A stretch of 23,934 nucleotides of DNA from NCBI GenBank assembly GCA_036494005.1, contig DASXOV010000236.1:1-23934 (forward strand), written 5' to 3'. Source of the DNA: GCA-003244245 sp036494005. Its GTDB lineage: Bacteria; Actinomycetota; Actinomycetes; Mycobacteriales; Pseudonocardiaceae. The notes beneath the pieces were generated by a model that was given only the letters and a program-made list of their open reading frames with translations, was not told the DNA's origin and made no database searches. This document shows positions 1 to 7,204 of the stretch, piece by piece; the stretch's first letter is position 1, and every line of letters starts with the position of its first letter. The translations under genes and the position numbers were made by a program.

Positions 1-1007
1 GGCAGCAGCCACCAGGTGCACAGCCAGGTCCACAGCAGCTGGGCGTCCAACAGCCTGCGGGCCAGCAACGACCGGTCAGCGAGCTCGGGCCACGCGGTGA
101 GCACCTCGGCATGCCAGGCGGACACCATCGCCTCCGCCATGCCAGGCGGGAAAGCCAGGGCGACCAGCGACGAGGGAAGCGGTACCCGCAGCTGCGCGGC
201 ATCGAGCAACGCGGTGCGGAATCCGCCACCCTCGAAGTCGATGAAGCGCACGGTCTGCCCCACGACGGCGTTGTCAGGGCCCAGGTCGACCGGGCTGAAC
301 GCGCGGTAGGGACGCCCGTCGAGCAGCTCGGCGGCCCGCCGTGCTTCCTGGACCGCTTCGAACCGGCTGGACACCCCCAACTCGGTCTCGAGCAACGCGG
401 GCAGCCCGGCAACCGCGGCCCGCCCGTCGTCGGCGAACGGATCCTTCACCTGCGGTACGCCGAGCCGGCGTAGCAACGCGGCGAAATCCTGTTCCCGGTG
501 ACGAGTGGTGGCGTGCAACCGGCCGAGTGCATGCGCCCAGCGGAGCAACGCCTGCTCCGCGCGGGAGGCGGTGCCCGGTTCGGTCGAGAAGAGCAGGCTC
601 GCCACGGTGCCCGAACGACCCAGATCCTCCAGCACCAGTAACCGCTGCTCAGGATCGCAGGCGATCATCTCCGGCCCCGGTCGCTCCTCGCGACGCAGGG
701 ACGTGAACAGCTGGCAGCTCGCCGCTTCCTGGGCGAACAAATCCATCCCGCCCACCGGCGCCCGGACCGGACTGTGCTTGACGACCAGAGTCCTGGGCAG
801 CGTGAAAGGGGTGCGGGCCACCCGAACCCGCAGCACGGTGGAGCGGCCACTGCCGCCGAGATCCTCCGGATCGGCCAGCCGGACCTGTGCGCCTAATCGC
901 GCCGTGAGCAATCGCTCGGCGGCGCGCACCGCATCAGTGACAGCCATTGCACCCGCCTCACCAGTGGCGGGAACTGGATCCACAGGATCCGCGAGCTCGG
1001 TTGACAT
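1..1007 (-). CDS. Phosphotransferase (APH/choline-kinase-like fold), 3' part outside window
   Basis: About 335 codons are open to the left edge with no stop, so the C-terminus is missing. The fold is inferred from an APH-like catalytic region: a loop reading SPVDLGPDN (near 270-300), then an IDFEGG segment (near 231-248) that matches the metal-binding IDxE/D motif, and an earlier LLVLEDLG segment typical of the kinase hinge. The usual HGD histidine of the catalytic loop is replaced (SPVD), but the Asp and the downstream Asn are kept. The substrate is unknown; such proteins phosphorylate small molecules in the cytoplasm, and resistance should not be assumed. Two starts are possible: ATG at 1007, 8 bases after a TAGGCT -10 box (leaderless), or ATG at 947, preceded by GAGG at good spacing. 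The first 20 residues are low complexity, so the shorter form is plausible. It lies 50-110 bases downstream of the DUF389 gene. Confidence 0.72.
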   Translation of the reverse strand, partial: MSTELADPVDPVPATGEAGAMAVTDAVRAAERLLTARLGAQVRLADPEDLGGSGRSTVLRVRVARTPFTLPRTLVVKHSPVRAPVGGMDLFAQEAASCQLFTSLRREERPGPEMIACDPEQRLLVLEDLGRSGTVASLLFSTEPGTASRAEQALLRWAHALGRLHATTRHREQDFAALLRRLGVPQVKDPFADDGRAAVAGLPALLETELGVSSRFEAVQEARRAAELLDGRPYRAFSPVDLGPDNAVVGQTVRFIDFEGGGFRTALLDAAQLRVPLPSSLVALAFPPGMAEAMVSAWHAEVLTAWPELADRSLLARRLLDAQLLWTWLCTWWLL

Positions 1008-1015
1008 CGTTGCTC

Positions 1016-1021
1016 AGCCTA
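1016..1021 (-). promoter_or_regulatory. Candidate -10 box (TAGGCT) for the phosphotransferase gene
   Basis: TAGGCT on the minus strand fits the actinobacterial TANNNT -10 consensus and ends 8 bases before the ATG at 1007, which would give a leaderless or nearly leaderless mRNA. No convincing -35 is visible. A short inverted repeat (TATCC-ATTC-GGATA, 1021-1034) overlaps its upstream side. Confidence 0.35.
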
Positions 1022-1057
1022 TCCATTCGGATACAAGTGTGCGGGCTGGAACGAATG

Positions 1058-1996
1058 TCAGCCCCGGGCGAGCGGACGGCGCAGACCACCGCCACACCGC
1101 CGGGTGCGCAACATCAACACCAGGTAGGCCGCGATCACGATCCCGATCACGTTCACCCCGAGCTGAGCAGCGGACCAGCCGGCCGTGTTCCACTCCCCTG
1201 TGATGGCCGCCACCACGGCGAACGCGGCTGCGGGCACCGTCGTCACCGAGATGAACACGCCGACCAGCGCGGCCGACTTCGCCGAGGTCAGCGAGAGCAT
1301 CCCGGCGGCACCGGCCAGCATGGCGAGGATCAGCGAGAAGGGCCCGACGTCATAGATGAAATCCACCTGATCGGCGGAATGTACCGCACGCATGTCGATC
1401 AACCCGGCCCATTCCGCGAGCAGCGCTCCGAACGCGGCGATCACCATGGCCACCGGGAAGCCGACCCCGAGAGCCAGCACCGCGCGCCTGACCAGATCGG
1501 ACCGGCGCAGCACCAGACCCACCGCGATCGCTGCCAGCGGGGCGAACTCCGGGCCGACGACCATCGCACCGACCACCGTGACCGGAGAAGAGGTGACCAC
1601 GCCGACGACCGCGATGAGGCAGGCCAGGGTGAGGAACGCCAGGAAGGTGAAGGTCAGCCTGGAGTCGTCGCCGGTACGCGCGATCAGCTCGTCCCACACC
1701 ACCGCGTCGGCCGGATCCCCGGGCGCGGCCTGCTGGGCCGCATCGGCGGTGTCGGAGAGCACGGTGTCCAGCGGGTGCAGGGCGATCGAGCCGTTGTGGT
1801 CGACGCCGAGCGTGCAGAGCGCGGCGAGTACCTCGTCCGCCGCTTCGCGGGCGACGAGAGCCTGCACCAGGTCGCCCGGCGGATCGATCGCAGCGCACCT
1901 GACCAGGGCGAGGCCGGCCACTCCGGGGTGGTTGCGCAGTCTGGTCAGCACCGCATCCGTGGTCTGCGCCGGGGAGATGACGTGCAGGTGCAGCAC
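1058..1996 (-). CDS. DUF389 family membrane protein
   Basis: The 312-residue protein has a soluble N-terminal part of about 110 residues, followed by about six hydrophobic segments (roughly 115-134, 140-165, 171-195, 222-240, 244-265, 280-300). The stretch SSPVTVVGAMVVGPEFAPL (137-155) is the hallmark of the DUF389 / TIGR00341 family: a conserved GAM-x-V-x-PE motif between the first two membrane segments. The family's function is not established; it is usually described as an uncharacterised inner-membrane protein. The start is GTG, 3 bases after the aspS stop, with AAGGG seven bases upstream inside aspS, so the two genes are probably co-transcribed and translationally coupled. The C-terminus is short and arginine-rich, as expected for a cytoplasmic tail. 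Family assignment is firm; the role is unknown. Confidence 0.85.
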   Translation of the reverse strand: MLHLHVISPAQTTDAVLTRLRNHPGVAGLALVRCAAIDPPGDLVQALVAREAADEVLAALCTLGVDHNGSIALHPLDTVLSDTADAAQQAAPGDPADAVVWDELIARTGDDSRLTFTFLAFLTLACLIAVVGVVTSSPVTVVGAMVVGPEFAPLAAIAVGLVLRRSDLVRRAVLALGVGFPVAMVIAAFGALLAEWAGLIDMRAVHSADQVDFIYDVGPFSLILAMLAGAAGMLSLTSAKSAALVGVFISVTTVPAAAFAVVAAITGEWNTAGWSAAQLGVNVIGIVIAAYLVLMLRTRRCGGGLRRPLARG

Positions 1997-1999
1997 GGA

Positions 2000-3766
2000 T
2001 CAGCCCTTGGGCGAAGGCTTCGCGTCCACCCCGGCCTCGGCCCGCTGCGCGGCAGTGATCGGGGCGGGGGCGCCGGTGAGCGGGTCGAGACCACCACCGG
2101 ATTTGGGGAAGGCGATGACCTCGCGCAGTGAGTCGGCGCCGGCGAGCAGCATGGTGATTCGGTCCCACCCGAACGCGATCCCCCCGTGCGGCGGCGCACC
2201 GTAGCGGAAGGCCTCCAGCAGGAATCCGAACTTCTCCTGTGCTTCCTCGTCGGAGATGCCCAGTACCCGGAACACCCGCTGCTGCACGTCGGACTGGTGG
2301 ATACGGATCGATCCGCCGCCGATCTCGTTGCCGTTGCAGACCAGGTCGTAGGCATAGGCCCGGGCGGAGCCCGGATCCTGCTCGAAGGTGTCCAGCCACT
2401 GCGGGGCCGGTGCGGTGAACGGATGATGCAACGCCGTCCACTGGCTGTGCCCCACAGCGACGTCCCCGGAGCGGTCCACGGGTTCGAACATCGGCGCGTC
2501 CACCACCCAGACGAACGACCACGCCGACTCGTCGATCAGACCGCACCGGCGGCCGATCTCGACCCGGGCCGCGCCCAGCAGCGCGCGGGCGTCGCTCGGC
2601 TCGCTCGCCGCGAAGAAGACGCAGTCCCCCGGGTTGGCGCCGACCGCTTTGGCCAGACCCTCCCGTTCGTGCTCGGCGAGGTTGCGGGCCACTGGTCCAG
2701 CGAGTTCGCCGTCCTCGCCGACCAGCACGTAGGCGAGGCCCTTGGCGCCCCGCTGCTTGGCCCACTCCTGCCACGTGTCCAGCTGCCGACGCGGCTGGGC
2801 CGCTCCTGCCGGCATGACCACCGCTCCCACATACGGCGCTTGGAACACCCGGAACGGGGTGTCGGCGAAGTAGCCGGTGAGCTCGGTGAGTTCGAGCCCG
2901 AAGCGCAGGTCCGGCTTGTCGGAGCCGTAGCGGTCCATCGCTTCGGCGTAGCTCAGCCGGGGGATCGGCACCTCAATCCGGTGCCCGGCCAGCTCCGACC
3001 ACAGCGCGGCCATCACCCGCTCGCTCAGCGCGATCACATCGTCCTGCTCGACGAAGCTCATCTCGATGTCGAGCTGGGTGAACTCGGGCTGCCGGTCGGC
3101 GCGGAAGTCCTCGTCCCGGTAGCAGCGGGCGATCTGGTAGTACCGCTCCAGGCCCGCCACCATCAGCAGCTGTTTGAACAGCTGCGGCGACTGCGGCAGC
3201 GCGTACCAGCTGCCGGGCTGCAACCTCGCGGGCACCAGGAAGTCCCGAGCGCCCTCCGGCGTCGAGCGGGTCAGCGTCGGGGTCTCCACCTCGACGAAGC
3301 CCTGGTCGTGCAGCACGGTGCGGGCGATCCGGTTGGCCTCGCTGCGCAGCCGCATCGTGGCGGCCGGGGCGGGACGGCGCAGATCGAGGTAGCGGTGCCG
3401 CAGCCGCACCTCCTCGCCTGCCTCCAGGTGCTCATCGAGCTGGAACGGCAGCGGGGCGGACTCACCGAGCACGGTCAGCTCATCGGCGGTGACCTCGATG
3501 CCACCGGTCGGGATCTCCGGGTTCTCATTCCCCTCCGGGCGGGCCGCCACGGTGCCGCGGACCTGGACGCAGAACTCCGCGCGCAGCCGGTGTGCCCGCT
3601 GCGCCATCTCCCCCTCCCGGAATACCACCTGTACCAATCCGGAGGCGTCTCGCAGATCGATGAAGATCACGCCCCCGTGGTCGCGACGGCGGGCGACCCA
3701 GCCGCTCAGGGTGACGGACTGCTCGGCATGCTCGGTACTCAGCGAGCCGGCAGGGTGGGTGCGCAT
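2000..3766 (-). CDS. aspS: Aspartyl-tRNA synthetase (bacterial type, probably non-discriminating)
   Basis: The 588-residue class II synthetase charges tRNA with aspartate in the cytoplasm. In order it has an N-terminal OB-fold anticodon-binding domain (GWVARRRDHGGVIFIDLRD near 22-40), class II motif 2 with YQIARCYRDEDFRADRQPEFTQ, the inserted GAD domain of bacterial AspRS, and motif 3 with GGIAFGWDRI near the C-terminus. Length is normal for the family. The frame is open upstream to 3856, but homologues begin with MRTH-AGSL, so I chose ATG 3766; a GTG directly before it (3769) is also possible. GAGGAG lies about 12 bases upstream. His30, in RRRDHGG, is the residue type associated with AspRS that also charges tRNA-Asn, which would imply a GatCAB amidotransferase elsewhere. 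It is followed 3 bases later by the DUF389 gene. Confidence 0.97.
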   Translation of the reverse strand: MRTHPAGSLSTEHAEQSVTLSGWVARRRDHGGVIFIDLRDASGLVQVVFREGEMAQRAHRLRAEFCVQVRGTVAARPEGNENPEIPTGGIEVTADELTVLGESAPLPFQLDEHLEAGEEVRLRHRYLDLRRPAPAATMRLRSEANRIARTVLHDQGFVEVETPTLTRSTPEGARDFLVPARLQPGSWYALPQSPQLFKQLLMVAGLERYYQIARCYRDEDFRADRQPEFTQLDIEMSFVEQDDVIALSERVMAALWSELAGHRIEVPIPRLSYAEAMDRYGSDKPDLRFGLELTELTGYFADTPFRVFQAPYVGAVVMPAGAAQPRRQLDTWQEWAKQRGAKGLAYVLVGEDGELAGPVARNLAEHEREGLAKAVGANPGDCVFFAASEPSDARALLGAARVEIGRRCGLIDESAWSFVWVVDAPMFEPVDRSGDVAVGHSQWTALHHPFTAPAPQWLDTFEQDPGSARAYAYDLVCNGNEIGGGSIRIHQSDVQQRVFRVLGISDEEAQEKFGFLLEAFRYGAPPHGGIAFGWDRITMLLAGADSLREVIAFPKSGGGLDPLTGAPAPITAAQRAEAGVDAKPSPKG

Positions 3767-3809
3767 CACAGGAGCTGGCTCCTCGATCTGGCGACGACGT
3801 GACCTGCCA

Positions 3810-3815
3810 AGGCTA
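3810..3815 (-). promoter_or_regulatory. Candidate -10 box (TAGCCT) for aspS
   Basis: TAGCCT on the minus strand fits TANNNT and would give a leader of roughly 35 bases containing GAGGAG before ATG 3766. It lies in the 86-base gap after the radical SAM gene, so aspS probably has its own promoter independent of SOS control. The -35 region is not recognisable. Confidence 0.35.
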
Positions 3816-3852
3816 GCCGCGTCACCAGCCGCATCCTGACCATCCCCCACGG

Positions 3853-5868
3853 TCACAAGAGAGTGAGCTGCTGCGCCTCCTCCGAAGGGGTACCCACCCG
3901 GGCCACCGTTTCTCCGGTGGCTGCGGTGCCCTGGCGGCGGGTCTCACTCGGGCGGGCCGTGCCGACGCCGTGGCGCCGCGCCAGCTCGGCCACCCGGGCG
4001 GACACGGCGCGCTGGTAGTGCTTGGGGGCGTAGGCCCCGCCCGCGTAGAGCTCCCGGTACCGGGGCACCAGCTCGGGGTACTCACGCTGCAGCCAGGCGA
4101 GATACCACTCCCGGGCGCCGGGGCGCAGGTGCAGCACGATCGGCGAAACACCGCGGGCACCGGCAGCCGCGATCGCGCAGACCGTCGCCTCGAGCCGGCT
4201 GGGCGAATCGGTGAGGTACGGCAGGATCGGCGCCATCAGCACCCCGCACCCGATGCCCGCATCGGTGAGCGTGCGACACACGTCAAGCCGGGCGGTGGGC
4301 CTGGGGGTGCCGGGTTCGACCTGCCGCCACAGCGTCTCGTCGACGAATCCCACCGAGATGTTGACCGAGACGTCGGTGACCTCCGCGGCCTGCTGGATCA
4401 GGTCGAGATCACGGAGCACCAGGGTGCCCTTGGTGAGGATGGAGAAGGGGTTCCGCGCGTCGCGCAGCGCCTCGATGACGCCGCGCATCAACCGGTAACG
4501 GCCCTCCACCCGCTGGTAGGGATCGACGTTGGTGCCCATCGCGATGTGCTCCCCCGTCCACCGTGGCGAGCTGAGCTCGCGGCGCAGCAGCTCGGGCGCG
4601 TTGACCTTCACCACGATCTTCGAGTCGAAGTCCTGGCCGGAGTCGAGTTCGAGGTACTCATGCGTCCGCCGGGCGAAGCAGTTGTGCGACACCATGCCGT
4701 TGGCGATGAAATCCCCGGTCCCCGTGGTGATGTCGTACATCGGCAGCTGCGTCCCGAGGTCCTCGACCGAGACCACGCTCAACCGGGCCCCGCTCGGGAT
4801 CGCCACGTCCTCGATCGACCGCTTCCAGGTGATCGCCGGATCGACGGTGTGCACGAACCGGAGTTGCTCGCCGATCCCCCCGAGCAGCTGAACGCACCGC
4901 AGATCGTCGGGGTGTCCGTCCGCCACGGTCCAGCTGAAGCCGAAGCGTGCCGAACCCGAGATCACCGCGCGGATGACGTCCGCATCGGTGCTGGCGATCC
5001 GGAGTACCCCGTCGCGGCAGTGCCCTGCGGCGTCGAAGATCCCGGCCAGGAAACCCTTGCACCAGCCGTCCCCCGGAAAACACGGCCAGCGGGTCATGTC
5101 GGTGATGGCCTGAAAACCGGCGTATGCGGTGCTGCGGGCAGCCGACATGGTCAGGGTGGGGCCGCCCGCGGGCCGGGGCACCAACTCGCGGGCGTGCGCG
5201 ACCGCGTCGACGAAATAGCAGCTGACCCTGCGCAGTGCCTGGCGATCGACCACCCCCAGTCCGAGGTGCGAGCCGCCCCGGACGATGCCGCCCAGGTAGC
5301 CCCGCCGGTAGTCGGGTGTGTCGTCGGGCGGACTGGCGAACTGACCGGTGCCGATCAGCTCGTCACCCGCCATCAGGCAGGGGCGGCCTGCGCTGCCGGG
5401 CCGGGCCGCCGCGTGCTTCCACCCCTGCGCGGTGAGGAAACGATGGTCACCACTGGCCACCAGCTCCGTGCCGTCCCGCAGCGTCACCCGATAGGCCTGC
5501 TTGACTGTCCGCCAGTGAGCCAGCACCTCCGTGACCGTGTAGCGCCGGTGGCCGTCGCCTGCGGCGGTGCCGTAGATCGCGGCACCGACCCGCACATCGG
5601 CCAGCGGTGTGGTCCGCCCGTCGGCCATCAGGATCGGGGTGTCCCCGGGAAGGCAGTATCGGCAGGCGTGGCTGCAGCCCCGGTAGGGATTGACAGTCCA
5701 GCCGAATGGCATCCGCGAGGCACCAGGGACCTTGTTGATGATCGAGCGGGCCTGCACCTCGTAGAAGGTCATATCACGAAACTCCGGGGTATCGATGGTT
5801 CGCGCGACGACGTCACCCACCCCGAAGAGCGCGTCCTGGTCGGAGAGTGCCAAGTTGTTCCAGCGCAC
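3853..5868 (-). CDS. Intein-containing Rv2578c-family radical SAM protein
   Basis: A 671-residue precursor. Removing residues 72-396 leaves 346 residues, close to Rv2578c of M. tuberculosis. The N-extein ends NPYRGCSHACRY (Cys65, Cys69); the C-extein begins CFARRTHEYL (Cys397), restoring the radical SAM CxxxCxxCF motif after splicing. Downstream are GTNVDPYQ-EGRY, a region with SILTKGTL and a SVGFVDE segment, as in spore-photoproduct-lyase-like radical SAM proteins. Such enzymes bind a 4Fe-4S cluster and S-adenosylmethionine; the substrate here is unknown and a DNA repair role is inference. The start is GTG at 5868: no Shine-Dalgarno is visible, but a TACCGT -10 box ends 6 bases before it, suggesting a leaderless mRNA. 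A perfect LexA box lies 13-28 bases upstream, and I recall Rv2578c (splB) being listed in the mycobacterial LexA regulon. It is divergent from yibE/F. Confidence 0.93.
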   Translation of the reverse strand: MRWNNLALSDQDALFGVGDVVARTIDTPEFRDMTFYEVQARSIINKVPGASRMPFGWTVNPYRGCSHACRYCLPGDTPILMADGRTTPLADVRVGAAIYGTAAGDGHRRYTVTEVLAHWRTVKQAYRVTLRDGTELVASGDHRFLTAQGWKHAAARPGSAGRPCLMAGDELIGTGQFASPPDDTPDYRRGYLGGIVRGGSHLGLGVVDRQALRRVSCYFVDAVAHARELVPRPAGGPTLTMSAARSTAYAGFQAITDMTRWPCFPGDGWCKGFLAGIFDAAGHCRDGVLRIASTDADVIRAVISGSARFGFSWTVADGHPDDLRCVQLLGGIGEQLRFVHTVDPAITWKRSIEDVAIPSGARLSVVSVEDLGTQLPMYDITTGTGDFIANGMVSHNCFARRTHEYLELDSGQDFDSKIVVKVNAPELLRRELSSPRWTGEHIAMGTNVDPYQRVEGRYRLMRGVIEALRDARNPFSILTKGTLVLRDLDLIQQAAEVTDVSVNISVGFVDETLWRQVEPGTPRPTARLDVCRTLTDAGIGCGVLMAPILPYLTDSPSRLEATVCAIAAAGARGVSPIVLHLRPGAREWYLAWLQREYPELVPRYRELYAGGAYAPKHYQRAVSARVAELARRHGVGTARPSETRRQGTAATGETVARVGTPSEEAQQLTLL
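4681..5655 (-). mobile_element. Intein (325 aa) with a degenerate LAGLIDADG endonuclease, inside the radical SAM gene
   Basis: The intein runs from Cys72 to Asn396 of the precursor. Block A is CLPGDTPILMADG. Block B is GTELVASGDHRFLTAQGW, with the conserved His142. Block F is MYDITTGTGDFIANG. Block G is VSHN followed by Cys as the +1 residue. The class 1 splicing residues (Cys1, block B His, penultimate His, terminal Asn, +1 Cys) are all present, so splicing is expected. Between blocks B and F lies a LAGLIDADG-type endonuclease: the first motif reads YLGGIVRGGSH (191-201) and the second FLAGIFDAAGH (273-283). The second keeps its catalytic Asp279; the first has Gly199 where Asp is normal, so homing is probably lost. 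The reading frame continues through the insertion without a stop. Confidence 0.95.
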
Positions 5869-5874
5869 CCAGAC

Positions 5875-5880
5875 ACGGTA
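5875..5880 (-). promoter_or_regulatory. Candidate -10 box (TACCGT) of the radical SAM gene
   Basis: TACCGT on the minus strand fits TANNNT. Six bases (5874-5869) separate it from the GTG at 5868, the geometry of a leaderless actinobacterial promoter. It touches the SOS box at 5881, so LexA binding would block RNA polymerase. Confidence 0.5.
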
Positions 5881-5917
5881 TCGAACATGCGTTCGATACC
5901 GCTAGTCGGTATCGAAC
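5876..5917. repeat. Extended palindrome around the SOS box plus a third repeated half-site
   Basis: CGGTATCGAAC (5876-5886) and GTTCGATACCG (5891-5901) form a perfect 11-base inverted repeat around ATGC, longer than LexA needs. The same CGGTATCGAAC recurs at 5907-5917, 31 bases on, as a direct copy, pointing towards yibE/F. This could be a second lower-affinity LexA half-site or a partial duplication of the operator. Confidence 0.75.
5881..5896. promoter_or_regulatory. LexA operator (SOS box), perfect match
   Basis: TCGAACATGCGTTCGA matches the mycobacterial/actinobacterial SOS consensus TCGAAC-N4-GTTCGA at all 12 defined positions. It sits between the divergent radical SAM (-) and yibE/F (+) genes, next to the -10 box of the former. 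It is the core of a longer perfect inverted repeat (5876-5901). Confidence 0.88.
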
Positions 5918-5935
5918 AGAAGGGCCACCCAACCG

Positions 5936-7204
5936 ATGAGTGGACCACTCCGCAGGACCGGGCGGCACCGCCCCCGTGACGCCGCTGAACCGATCGCGGC
6001 TGGTCACGGTCATGGCCACGGACATGGACCCACCGAACCGGCCTCTCGCCGGGCGCGGCTGTTGCTGGTCGTCGTACTGGTACCGGTCATGCTGGCCACC
6101 CTGATCGGGATCTGGCTGACCTGGCCCGCCGACGCGCCGCGCAGCAACGCCGACATCGGCTTCGGTCAGAAGGCGGTGCACGGCGAGGTGCTCAGCGCGG
6201 CGGCCGGCCCGTGCACGGGTGACACCGCGGCCGCGGCAGGCCAGAGCACCCAGGGCGGCAGGTGCGTCACTCTCGGCGTGCGCCTCAGCGACGGCGAGTC
6301 GCCGGGCGTGACGATCCAGCAGGTGCTGCCCAACGAGCCGGGCACGCCCAGGTTCACCGCTGGCGATCGGGTCGTGCTGGCCTACACCGGGGGAAATCCT
6401 TCCGACCCGGGCTCCTACCAGGTCCAGGATTTCCAGCGCGGCAGCCCGATGTTGTGGTTGACCGCCCTGTTCGTCGTTGCGGTGCTGCTGCTCGGGCGGT
6501 GGAGAGGTCTCGCCTCATTGGTCGCGCTCGGCTTCAGCTTCCTGGTGCTGGTGGTCTACCTGTTTCCGGCCATCCTGAACGGCGCGGATCCGGTCACCGT
6601 CGGGGTACTGGCCGCCTGCGTGATCATGTTCGGTGTCTTGTACCTCACCCACGGGGTCTCCGCGCAGACCTCCAGCGCGGTGCTGGGCACGCTGCTCAGC
6701 CTCGGGCTGATCGGCGTGCTGGGTACCGCGTTCGCCGGAGCCGCCCAGCTCACCGGCCTGGACGAGGACACCAACAACCTGATCAGGGTGCTCGGCCACG
6801 GGGTGGACGCCCGTGGGTTGCTGCTCGCCGGCATGGTGATCGGCGCGCTGGGTGTGCTCGACGATGTGACGGTCACTCAGACCAGTGCGGTGTGGGAACT
6901 GCGCCGGGCCAATCCCGACCTGAGTGTGCGGGCGCTCTACATCTCAGCCCTGCGGATCGGGCGCGACCACATCTCCTCGGCGGTGAACACCCTGGCACTG
7001 GCCTACGCCGGCGCCGCGCTCCCGGTGCTGCTGGTCTTCTCGATGTCCGGACAGACCTTCGGAACCCTGGTGACCGCGCAGAACATCGCCCAAGAGGTGG
7101 TGCGCACCCTGGTCGGCAGCATCGGGCTGGTCGCTGCCGTCCCCCTCACCACTGCCATCGCGGCAATCGTCGCCCGGCAGGACACGGTCGAGCCATCGGA
7201 CTGA
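5936..7204 (+). CDS. YibE/F family multi-pass membrane protein
   Basis: The 422-residue protein has an arginine-rich N-terminus with a Gly-His repeat (GHGHGHGHG, 23-31), a first membrane segment near 42-60, an extracytoplasmic domain of about 90 residues, and then a series of hydrophobic segments from about residue 150 (LWLTALFVVAVLLL; LVALGFSFLVLVVYLFPAIL; and others). The motif RVLGHGVDARGLLLAGMVIGALGVLDDVTVTQTSAV and the later LRIGRDHISSAVNTLALAYAGAALP are typical of YibE/F. The function is not established; transport is only a suggestion. AGAAGGG lies about 11 bases before the ATG. It is divergent from the SOS-controlled radical SAM gene across 67 bases and ends 4 bases from the convergent hydrolase gene. 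Whether the SOS box also governs it is unknown. The His repeat may bind metal, but that is speculation. Confidence 0.9.
   Translation: MSGPLRRTGRHRPRDAAEPIAAGHGHGHGHGPTEPASRRARLLLVVVLVPVMLATLIGIWLTWPADAPRSNADIGFGQKAVHGEVLSAAAGPCTGDTAAAAGQSTQGGRCVTLGVRLSDGESPGVTIQQVLPNEPGTPRFTAGDRVVLAYTGGNPSDPGSYQVQDFQRGSPMLWLTALFVVAVLLLGRWRGLASLVALGFSFLVLVVYLFPAILNGADPVTVGVLAACVIMFGVLYLTHGVSAQTSSAVLGTLLSLGLIGVLGTAFAGAAQLTGLDEDTNNLIRVLGHGVDARGLLLAGMVIGALGVLDDVTVTQTSAVWELRRANPDLSVRALYISALRIGRDHISSAVNTLALAYAGAALPVLLVFSMSGQTFGTLVTAQNIAQEVVRTLVGSIGLVAAVPLTTAIAAIVARQDTVEPSD

Noticed and set aside
947..2131. 394-codon plus-strand open frame
   Set aside because: It is antisense to the DUF389 gene, with composition typical of a shadow frame.
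2481..2494. TTCGAACATC segment resembling an SOS half-site or tRNA arm
   Set aside because: It lies inside aspS coding sequence, has no matching right half, and no tRNA cloverleaf fits around it.
2186..3802. Long plus-strand open frame (538 codons) opposite aspS
   Set aside because: It is an antisense frame of high-GC DNA; its product is low-complexity and Arg/His/Gly-rich, while the minus strand encodes an unmistakable AspRS.
3767..3852. T-box leader for aspS
   Set aside because: The gap is only 86 bases, too short for a T-box, with no matching conserved motif.
3970..5979. 669-codon plus-strand open frame opposite the radical SAM gene
   Set aside because: The minus strand carries conserved radical SAM and intein motifs throughout; the plus-strand product resembles no family.
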